This document shows, piece after piece, positions 30,756 to 36,797 of a DNA stretch of 36,797 nucleotides. The notes beneath the pieces were generated by a model. That model saw only the letters and a program-made list of their open reading frames with translations, did not search any database and had not been told where the DNA came from. The DNA lies in NCBI RefSeq assembly GCF_001634885.1, contig NZ_LWEX01000457.1, positions 1 to 36,797 of the forward strand, written 5' to 3'. Source of the DNA: Sulfitobacter sp. HI0040 (GTDB taxonomy: Bacteria; Pseudomonadota; Alphaproteobacteria; Rhodobacterales; Rhodobacteraceae). How positions within the stretch are numbered: the first letter of the stretch is position 1; each line of letters begins with the position of its first letter. The translations under genes were made by a program, and so were the position numbers.

Positions 30756-31934
30756 ATGTCCCGTCAGAACTACATCTTCACCTCGGAATCCGTTTCCGAG
30801 GGCCACCCGGACAAGGTCTGCGACCGGATTTCGGACGCTGTCCTCGACGCGTTTCTCGCGGAGGAACCCGAAGCCCGGGTCGCAGCGGAAACCTTCGCGA
30901 CCACCAACCGCGTCGTGATCGGGGGCGAAGTGGGCCTGTCGGATCGCGCGAAGCTCAACCAGTACATGGACCGGATCGAAGGGATCGCGCGCGACTGCAT
31001 CCGCGACATTGGTTATGAACAGGATGAGTTCCATCACGCGACCTGCGAGATCACCAACCTGCTGCATCCGCAATCCGCCCATATCGCGCAAGGTGTGGAT
31101 GCGCGCAGCGACAAGGAAGAGGGTGCCGGCGATCAGGGCATCATGTTCGGTTTCGCCACGCAGGAAACGCCGGAACTCATGCCGGCCCCCATCCATTACG
31201 CCCATGCGATCCTGCGGCGGCTGGCAGAGGTGCGCAAGAACGGTACGGAACCGACCCTGCGGCCCGATGCCAAGAGCCAGCTTTCGGTGCGGTACGAAAA
31301 CGGCAAACCCGTGGGCGTGACGTCCATCGTGCTGTCCACGCAGCACGAACATGAAAGCCAGACCAGCGCAGATATCCGTGACATCGTGGAGCCCTATATC
31401 CGCGAGGTTCTGCCCGAGGGCTGGATCGACGACGACACCGTTTGGCACGTCAATCCGACAGGCGTTTTCGTGATCGGGGGCCCGGACGGTGATGCGGGCC
31501 TCACCGGGCGCAAGATCATCGTCGACACATACGGCGGCGCGGCCCCGCACGGAGGGGGCGCGTTCTCGGGCAAGGATCCGACCAAGGTGGACCGCTCCGC
31601 GGCCTATGCGGCGCGCTACCTCGCCAAGAACGTGGTGGCCGGTGGGCTGGCGCGGAAATGTTCCATCCAGCTCAGCTATGCCATCGGGGTGAGCCAGCCG
31701 CTGTCGATCTATTGCGATACCTACGGCACCGGCGAGGACGACGCCCAGATCGAACGCGCGATCCGCAAGGTCATGGACCTGACCCCGCGCGGCATCCGCC
31801 AGCACCTGGACCTCAACCGTCCCATCTATCAGCGGACGGCGGCCTACGGTCATTTCGGGCGGGCCCCAGAAGCAGACGGCGGTTTCAGCTGGGAACGGAC
31901 CGACCTCGCTGAAGCGCTTCAATCGGCCATGTGA
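30756..31934 (+). CDS. metK: S-adenosylmethionine synthetase (methionine adenosyltransferase)
   Basis: This 392-residue enzyme makes SAM from methionine and ATP. Hallmarks are [25 protein letters not shown] (ATP/Mg site), [12 protein letters not shown] and [25 protein letters not shown] (phosphate loop). Full length and all three alpha/beta repeats are present. The start ATG at 30756 sits directly behind the GGAG that is part of the riboswitch pseudoknot, so its product represses its own synthesis. It lies 95 bp after lnt and converges with a GST gene across a 10-bp hairpin. Confidence 0.97.
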   Translation: MSRQNYIFTSESVSEGHPDKVCDRISDAVLDAFLAEEPEARVAAETFATTNRVVIGGEVGLSDRAKLNQYMDRIEGIARDCIRDIGYEQDEFHHATCEITNLLHPQSAHIAQGVDARSDKEEGAGDQGIMFGFATQETPELMPAPIHYAHAILRRLAEVRKNGTEPTLRPDAKSQLSVRYENGKPVGVTSIVLSTQHEHESQTSADIRDIVEPYIREVLPEGWIDDDTVWHVNPTGVFVIGGPDGDAGLTGRKIIVDTYGGAAPHGGGAFSGKDPTKVDRSAAYAARYLAKNVVAGGLARKCSIQLSYAIGVSQPLSIYCDTYGTGEDDAQIERAIRKVMDLTPRGIRQHLDLNRPIYQRTAAYGHFGRAPEADGGFSWERTDLAEALQSAM

Positions 31935-31943
31935 TGGACCTGA

Positions 31944-31969
31944 GGGCGCGCGCCTTCCAGCGCGCGCCC
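31944..31969. terminator. Bidirectional hairpin between metK and the GST gene
   Basis: GGGCGCGCGC (31944-31953) and GCGCGCGCCC (31960-31969) form a perfect 10-bp stem with loop CTTCCA, between converging stop codons 9 bp and 4 bp away. There is no T-run, but the strength and place suggest a shared transcript end. Confidence 0.6.
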
Positions 31970-31973
31970 GGGA

Positions 31974-32603
31974 TTACGCGCTGGCGCTCGGTCGCTCGGC
32001 GATCCGGTCGAACCACGCGCGGGTAGCCGTGTGCCCTTCGGGGATGCGCATGCGCACCACGCGGGCGAAATCGGCAAAGACATAGGCCGAGATATCGGCC
32101 CATGTGAATGTCTCTCCGGCAAGGTAGGGGGTTTCCGACAGGCGTTCTTCGAGCAGATCGAAGTAAAGGCCCACGCGTTGCAGACCCCGTTCCGCGAGGG
32201 CGGGGATCTGCTCGAAGTTTACCGGGCCAGTCAGTGCCCTGCCCTTCATGGCTGGATTGCCGTTGCGCAGGGCCTCGGCGATCGGCTGGCCGCCCCGCTG
32301 TTCCGCGAGGGCATTCCATTGCGCCACAAGGCCTTTCTGCTCGGCAGTTTCCCCCAGTAGCGCAGGGCCGGGGTGTTCCGCTTCGATATAGCTGACGATT
32401 CCGTTGTTCTCCGTCAGGGCAAGCCCCGAGTCAGTGATCAGGACCGGTACGGTGGCGCTGGGGTTCACGCTCCGGAAGGCATCTGAAAGATGCTCCCCCT
32501 TGGCCAGATCGATTTGCCGGATTTCGGGTTTCAACCCTTTTTCGGCAATGAACATGCGGGCCCTGCGGGGGCTGGGTGCCGTGGCGCAATCGTAAAATAT
32601 CAT
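31974..32603 (-). CDS. Glutathione S-transferase family protein
   Basis: This 209-residue protein starts at ATG 32603, 6 nt after AGGAG; the longer open frame overlaps trmB's start region and is not used. The N-terminal thioredoxin-like domain (MIFYDCATAPSPRRARMFIAEKGLKPE, then NPSATVPVLITDSGLALTENNGIVSYIE with the cis-Pro and the Glu-Asn that holds glutathione) is followed by an all-helical C-terminal domain (FTWADISAYVFADFARVV). It probably conjugates or detoxifies electrophiles, but substrates cannot be predicted. The catalytic Ser/Cys is not certain; Cys6 and Ser11 are candidates. Confidence 0.87.
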   Translation of the reverse strand: MIFYDCATAPSPRRARMFIAEKGLKPEIRQIDLAKGEHLSDAFRSVNPSATVPVLITDSGLALTENNGIVSYIEAEHPGPALLGETAEQKGLVAQWNALAEQRGGQPIAEALRNGNPAMKGRALTGPVNFEQIPALAERGLQRVGLYFDLLEERLSETPYLAGETFTWADISAYVFADFARVVRMRIPEGHTATRAWFDRIAERPSASA

Positions 32604-32708
32604 CGAAGTCTCCTCTTTCGCGGCGACGATAGGACGTGCCCGCGGCGTTGAACACCCCGGCACAAGCCCGCCGTTGCGAAAGCGCCGGGTGCAGGCTAGA
32701 GACCCCCC

Positions 32709-33410
32709 ATGACACGTCCAGAACGCCCCCGCCGCAACTTCTATGGCCGCCTGAAGGGCAAGGCCCTGAAGAAATCGCAACGTACCTATCTAGACGAGGA
32801 TCTGGAGGCGCTGTCGCCCGGTCCCGTCAGTTGGGATGCGAACCCGGAGCGCGCGCCGCTCGATCTGGCCGGACTTTTCGGCCAACGCCCCGTCTGGCTT
32901 GAGGTTGGTTTCGGGGGCGGGGAACACCTTGTCCATCAGGCGCAACATAACCCTGACGTGGGGATCATCGGCTGCGAACCCTACATCAACGGGGTGGCGA
33001 TGCTGCTTGGAAAGATCCGGCGGGCCGGGGTCGGAAACCTTGCCATTCACCCGGGGGACGCGCGGGACCTTTTCGACGTCTTGCCCGACGCCTCGATTGC
33101 GCGCGCCTTCCTGCTCTACCCGGACCCATGGCCCAAGACGCGGCACCATCGCAGGCGTTTCGTCACCGAGGAGCATCTCGCCCCGCTGGCGCGGGTCCTG
33201 AAGCCGGGCGCGATTTTCCGGGTGGCCACGGACATCGAGGACTACGTTCGCCAGACGTTGGAGGAAGTCCCGCGACAGGGATTTGAATGGCTCGCCGAGC
33301 GCCCGGCGGACTGGCGTGAGCCTTGGGAAGACTGGTTGCCCACCCGGTATGAGAAAAAGGCCCTGCGGGAGGGCCGCGTGCCCCATTATCTGACCTTCCG
33401 CAAGAAATGA
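32709..33410 (+). CDS. trmB: tRNA (guanine-N7-)-methyltransferase
   Basis: This 233-residue SAM-dependent enzyme forms m7G46 in the tRNA variable loop. It opens RRNFYGRLKGKALKKSQRTYLDEDL, an alphaproteobacterial TrmB N-terminus. It has the SAM-binding motif LEVGFGGGEHLVHQA and the signature LLYPDPWPKTRHHRRRF, plus PTRYEKKALREGR near the end. It is divergent from the GST gene by 105 bp. The stop is followed at once by repeat copy E. Confidence 0.95.
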   Translation: MTRPERPRRNFYGRLKGKALKKSQRTYLDEDLEALSPGPVSWDANPERAPLDLAGLFGQRPVWLEVGFGGGEHLVHQAQHNPDVGIIGCEPYINGVAMLLGKIRRAGVGNLAIHPGDARDLFDVLPDASIARAFLLYPDPWPKTRHHRRRFVTEEHLAPLARVLKPGAIFRVATDIEDYVRQTLEEVPRQGFEWLAERPADWREPWEDWLPTRYEKKALREGRVPHYLTFRKK

Positions 33411-33413
33411 GAG

Positions 33414-33455
33414 CCCGGGGGGCTGTCTGCCCCCCGGACCCCCCGAGGATTTCAG
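33414..33455 (+). repeat. Dispersed hairpin repeat, copy E
   Basis: CCGGGGGGC (33415-33423) pairs with GCCCCCCGG (33429-33437) around TGTCT, followed by ACCCCCCGAGGATTTCAGACCA. The layout equals copy A: it starts 4 bp after a stop codon, hairpin first and the CGAGGATTT tail after. It fills the gap between the converging trmB and aldehyde dehydrogenase genes and probably ends the trmB transcript. Confidence 0.62.
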
Positions 33456-33471
33456 ACCATTTGGAAAGCGG

Positions 33472-34854
33472 TCATTCGTCCATGACGAGCACGGCTTTCG
33501 TATTGGTGAACTCCAGCATCCCGAAGCCGCCGTGTTCCCGGCCGTAGCCGGAATCCTTCACACCGCCGAAGGGCATGTTGGGCGTGGCGAGGCCGAAGCC
33601 GTTGATGAAGACCATGCCGGTATCGAATTCGGTCGCAGCCAGTTCGACGGCGCGCTCGACGTTCTTGGAGATGATGCCGCCGCCCAGTCCGAACTTGCTG
33701 TCGTTGGCGATCCGCATGGCGTCTTCATCGTCTTTCGCGCGGATAAGCGATGCCACCGGACCGAACAATTCGTCGTCATAGGCGGGCTGGCCGGGCTCCA
33801 CATTGCCGAGTACGGTCGCGGGATAGTAGTAGCCGTCGCCCTTGGGCAGTTCACCGCCGCAGAGAACCCGCGCGCCCTTGTCGACACTTTCCTCGACCTG
33901 TTTATGCAGGTCGTCGCGCAGATCCTTGCGGGCCATGGGGCCGATGTCGGATCCTTTCTGGGTGGGATCCCCGGCGGTGACGTTTTTCATGCCTTCGACG
34001 AACGCTCTCTGGAAATCCTCGTAGACGCTGTCGGCAACGATGAAGCGTTTGGCGGCCACGCAGGTTTCACCGTTGTTGTAGATGCGGCCCGTGACGCAGA
34101 TCTTGGCCGCCTTTTCGACGTCGGCATCCGAGAGAACCAGATAGGCGTCGTTGGAGCCGAGTTCGAGGACAGTCTTCTTGAGAACCTTGCCCGCCTTCTG
34201 AGCGATGTCGCGTCCGGCGTTCGGGCTGCCTGTCAGTGTCACACCGCGGACGCGTTCATGTTCGATCACGCGGTCGGATTGATCGTGGCTGATGATGAGC
34301 GCGGAAAACAGCCCGTCAGGCAGCCCGGCGTCGCGGTAAATCTCTTCCAGCAATTGGCCAGAGCCTGCCACGTTCGAGGCATGTTTCAACAGCACGCCGT
34401 TGCCCGCCATCAGGTTCGCGATCGAATAGCGGACAACCTGATAGCAGGGGAAGTTCCAGGGCTGGATGCCATAGATCACGCCGATAGGGGCATGTACCAC
34501 GCGGCCCCGTTTGCCATTCTGAATGTCCCTGTCTTCTGACGCCAGAACCTTGGGGCCCTGTTCCGCCGTGTAGTCGCAGATACCTGCGCAAAGCTCGATT
34601 TCCTGTTTCGACTGACTGAGCAGCTTGCCCATCTCGCGGGTCATCAGCTCTGCCAGTTCGTCCTTGCGGTTGCGCAATCCCTGGCCGATCGCCTTCAATA
34701 CCTTGCCGCGATCCTCATGGGATTTGAGGCGCCAATCGCGGAAGGCGTCGTGACAGGCCTGGATGCGGTTTTCCAATTCAGCATCGTCCAGATAGGTATG
34801 GGTGGCGATTTTCTGGCCGTTGGTCGGGTCTATCGTATCAAACGAATTGCTCAT
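33472..34854 (-). CDS. NAD(P)-dependent aldehyde dehydrogenase, succinate-semialdehyde dehydrogenase-like
   Basis: This 460-residue enzyme starts at ATG 34854 (MSNSFDTIDPTNGQKIATHTY). Catalytic residues are Asn134 (QPWNFP), Lys157, Glu231 (LELGSNDAYLVL) and the nucleophile Cys265 (NNGETCVAAKRF). Near the end PFGGVKDSGYGREHGGFGMLEFTNTKAV is typical of semialdehyde dehydrogenases. The length of 460 residues and the LELGSNDA variant resemble E. coli Sad/YneI, which oxidises succinate semialdehyde to succinate. The gene stands alone, divergent from aroA with 115 bp between. Other short aldehydes remain possible substrates. Confidence 0.9.
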   Translation of the reverse strand: MSNSFDTIDPTNGQKIATHTYLDDAELENRIQACHDAFRDWRLKSHEDRGKVLKAIGQGLRNRKDELAELMTREMGKLLSQSKQEIELCAGICDYTAEQGPKVLASEDRDIQNGKRGRVVHAPIGVIYGIQPWNFPCYQVVRYSIANLMAGNGVLLKHASNVAGSGQLLEEIYRDAGLPDGLFSALIISHDQSDRVIEHERVRGVTLTGSPNAGRDIAQKAGKVLKKTVLELGSNDAYLVLSDADVEKAAKICVTGRIYNNGETCVAAKRFIVADSVYEDFQRAFVEGMKNVTAGDPTQKGSDIGPMARKDLRDDLHKQVEESVDKGARVLCGGELPKGDGYYYPATVLGNVEPGQPAYDDELFGPVASLIRAKDDEDAMRIANDSKFGLGGGIISKNVERAVELAATEFDTGMVFINGFGLATPNMPFGGVKDSGYGREHGGFGMLEFTNTKAVLVMDE

Positions 34855-34969
34855 GATGATCTCCTTAATGTTCGAAGGCCCAACACGGCGCCCCGCCGGG
34901 CCGTTCCAACCATGGACGCATGCGAAAGGCTGGGCTAAGAGGTGAGCCGGAATACGCCGAGGAGCCCTC

Positions 34970-36346
34970 ATGTCGAACCATGGAACACCCCGCCCGATGA
35001 TGTCCTCCCCCTGTGGGCCGCTGCGCGGAACGGCGCGGGTGCCGGGCGACAAGTCGATTTCCCACCGGGCGCTGATCCTCGGGGCGCTCAGCGTCGGCAA
35101 GACGGAAATTTCCGGTCTGCTCGAGGGGCAGGACGTGCTGGATACCGCCCGCGCCATGCGCGCCTTCGGGGCGGAGGTGACGGACCATGGCGGCGGGCAG
35201 TGGTCGGTCCACGGTGTTGGGGTCGGAGGGTTCGCTGAACCCGATCAGGTGATCGATTGTGGAAACTCGGGCACCGGGGTTCGGTTGATCATGGGCGCGA
35301 TGGCCACGACCGGCATCACCGCCACCTTCACCGGCGATGCGAGCCTGAACGGGCGGCCTATGGCGCGGGTGACAGATCCGCTGGCAGAATTCGGCGCGCG
35401 TGCTGTCGGACGCTCCGGCGGGCGCCTGCCCATGACGGTTGTTGGCGCCGATGAACCGGTACCGGTGCGTTACAAAGTGCCGGTGCCCTCGGCGCAGGTC
35501 AAATCCGCCGTTCTGCTCGCCGGGCTCAACGCGCCGGGGCAAACCATCGTGATCGAGGCGGAGGCGACGCGGGACCACACCGAGCGCATGCTGGCGGGGT
35601 TTGGCGCGGAGATCACGGTCGAAGACACATCCGAAGGCCGCGTGATCACCCTGACTGGCCAGCCGGAGCTTCGCCCGCAGCGCATTGACGTCCCGCGCGA
35701 TCCTTCCTCGGCCGCCTTTCCCGTCTGCGCGGCCCTGATTGTGCCGGGCAGCGATGTGCTGGTCCCCGGCATCGGGCTCAACCCGACACGGGCGGGGCTG
35801 TTTACCACCCTGTGCGACATGGGCGCGGACCTGACCTATGAGAACATGCGCGAAGAGGGTGGCGAACCCGTGGCCGACCTGCGCGCGAAGTACTCGCCCG
35901 AGATGCGTGGTATTGATGTGCCGCCGGAGCGCGCCGCGAGCATGATCGATGAATATCCGGTGCTGTCCGTCGTCGCCTCCTTCGCCAAGGGGACGACGAT
36001 GATGCGCGGGGTCAAGGAACTGCGGGTCAAGGAAAGCGACCGGATCGCGGCGATGGCGGCGGGGTTGCGCGCCAATGGCGTTACCGTCGAAGACGGCCCC
36101 GACTGGTGGTCCGTCGAAGGGCGCGGTGCACAAGGCGTGGAAGGGGGCGCCCTGTGCAAGAGCCATCTCGATCACCGCATCGCGATGTCCCTCCTGATCC
36201 TCGGCATGGCAGCGCGCCAGCCGGTGTGCGTGGACGATGGCGGCCCGATCGCCACGTCATTTCCCGTCTTCGAGACGCTTATGCATGAACTTGGTGCCGA
36301 TATCAGCGTGGTCGATGCGGCCGCTGCCGCACAGGGGGCGGCGTGA
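34970..36346 (+). CDS. aroA: 3-phosphoshikimate 1-carboxyvinyltransferase (EPSP synthase, class II-like)
   Basis: This 458-residue enzyme of the shikimate pathway transfers enolpyruvyl from PEP to shikimate 3-phosphate. Class II-type motifs are [17 protein letters not shown] (Lys28), [28 protein letters not shown] and [15 protein letters not shown]. The glyphosate-determining loop reads DCGNSGTG, with Gly101 where the tolerant CP4 enzyme has Ala, so strong natural tolerance is not predicted from that position. It overlaps or abuts cmk, the usual aroA-cmk-rpsA order. The in-frame ATGs at codons 10 and 11 are alternative starts. Confidence 0.95.
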   Translation: MSNHGTPRPMMSSPCGPLRGTARVPGDKSISHRALILGALSVGKTEISGLLEGQDVLDTARAMRAFGAEVTDHGGGQWSVHGVGVGGFAEPDQVIDCGNSGTGVRLIMGAMATTGITATFTGDASLNGRPMARVTDPLAEFGARAVGRSGGRLPMTVVGADEPVPVRYKVPVPSAQVKSAVLLAGLNAPGQTIVIEAEATRDHTERMLAGFGAEITVEDTSEGRVITLTGQPELRPQRIDVPRDPSSAAFPVCAALIVPGSDVLVPGIGLNPTRAGLFTTLCDMGADLTYENMREEGGEPVADLRAKYSPEMRGIDVPPERAASMIDEYPVLSVVASFAKGTTMMRGVKELRVKESDRIAAMAAGLRANGVTVEDGPDWWSVEGRGAQGVEGGALCKSHLDHRIAMSLLILGMAARQPVCVDDGGPIATSFPVFETLMHELGADISVVDAAAAAQGAA

Positions 36347-36348
36347 CG

Positions 36349-36797
36349 ATGCAGGGTTTTACCGTGGCAATCGATGGGCCGGCCGCTTCGGGTAAGGGGA
36401 CCATTTCACGCGCGGTGGCGGCGCATTACGGTTTTGCGCATCTCGATACCGGGCTGCTTTACCGGGCTGTGGCGGCCAAGACATTGGAGGGCATGGCCGC
36501 TGAAGACGCCGCGCGCTCCCTTGTCAGAGAAGACTTGGAGCGGCTGAACCTACGCACGCCCGAAGTCGCGCAGGAAGCTAGCCGCGTTGCGGCGATCCCC
36601 GCGGTTCGTGCGGCGCTGGTGGATTTCCAGCGCAGCTTTGCCATGCGGGCAGGAGGTGCCGTGCTGGATGGTCGGGACATCGGGACCGTGATTTGCCCGC
36701 AGGCACAGGTGAAGCTTTTCGTCACGGCGAGCGCCCCGGTGCGCGCGGCCCGGCGGCACGCGGAACTGGTGGCGAGCGGGATGGATAGTCTGACGCT
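36349..36797 (+). CDS. cmk: Cytidylate kinase, N-terminal part (runs off right edge)
   Basis: About 149 residues of (d)CMP kinase are visible, beginning [24 protein letters not shown] with the P-loop GPAASGKGT. The NMP-binding parts [12 protein letters not shown] and [15 protein letters not shown] follow, and the frame is still open at the window end. The start is ATG 36349, 2 bp after the aroA stop; an in-frame GTG at 36343 that overlaps that stop is an alternative. It phosphorylates CMP and dCMP for nucleotide synthesis. Confidence 0.93.
   Translation, partial: MQGFTVAIDGPAASGKGTISRAVAAHYGFAHLDTGLLYRAVAAKTLEGMAAEDAARSLVREDLERLNLRTPEVAQEASRVAAIPAVRAALVDFQRSFAMRAGGAVLDGRDIGTVICPQAQVKLFVTASAPVRAARRHAELVASGMDSLT

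Noticed and set aside
35255..35290. Natural glyphosate tolerance of the EPSP synthase
   Set aside because: The class II-type protein has Gly, not Ala, in the NSGTG loop equivalent to the CP4 NAATG loop, so tolerance cannot be claimed.
1..36797. tRNA genes, CRISPR arrays, insertion sequences, prophage or an origin
   Set aside because: No cloverleaf-type T-arm context, regular spacer repeats, transposase or integrase motifs, or DnaA-box clusters were seen on either strand.

Overview
The window is GC-rich, densely coded chromosomal DNA from an alphaproteobacterium, most probably a marine Rhodobacterales (Roseobacter-group) species. Supporting points are an Irr-type Fur regulator divergent from fabA-fabB-fabI, the gene order miaB / phoH-ybeY-corC-lnt / metK / trmB, and a compact SAM/SAH-type aptamer directly in front of metK, an RNA class I know from Rhodobacterales. 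I see no tRNA, rRNA, CRISPR, insertion sequence or prophage. The first and last genes run off the edges.

Positions 1-8200 hold accessory and catabolic genes. They comprise the start of a leftward gene resembling an aerobic reductive-dehalogenase-like Fe-S protein, and a three-gene SsuA/TauA-type ABC importer with a Tat-exported binding protein. A DUF2945 protein plus a topoisomerase IB and a cupredoxin-fold protein that lacks its copper cysteine follow. A LysR regulator is divergent from glutaryl-CoA dehydrogenase, and then comes an FAH-family hydrolase preceded by a possible 44-residue ORF.

Positions 8217-17475 are nine leftward genes with very short gaps. In transcription order they are a haloacid dehalogenase, a PLP dehydratase, PcaD, PcaB, an MFS transporter, a zinc alcohol dehydrogenase, a TmpA-like Fe/2-oxoglutarate hydroxylase, a TmpB/PhnZ-like HD-domain di-iron oxygenase and an atypical enolase-superfamily enzyme. 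The last three overlap by 4 bp at each junction. TmpA and TmpB would convert 2-trimethylaminoethylphosphonate into glycine betaine and phosphate. The enolase-family member is unexplained in that setting and is the best candidate for an undescribed addition.

Positions 17660-25352 carry housekeeping genes: an FKBP isomerase, a small unknown protein, a THUMP methyltransferase, fabI/fabB/fabA, irr, a possible glycosyltransferase and miaB. Positions 25570-36797 carry an OmpA-C protein and a lipoprotein that share a small two-cysteine module, then phoH-ybeY-corC-lnt (the last three coupled by ATGA overlaps). The riboswitch and metK, a GST, trmB, an aldehyde dehydrogenase, aroA and the start of cmk follow.

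Four gene borders carry copies of one dispersed element: a G/C hairpin followed by a conserved ACCCCCGAAGTATTT-like tail. It is not explained by the coding genes.
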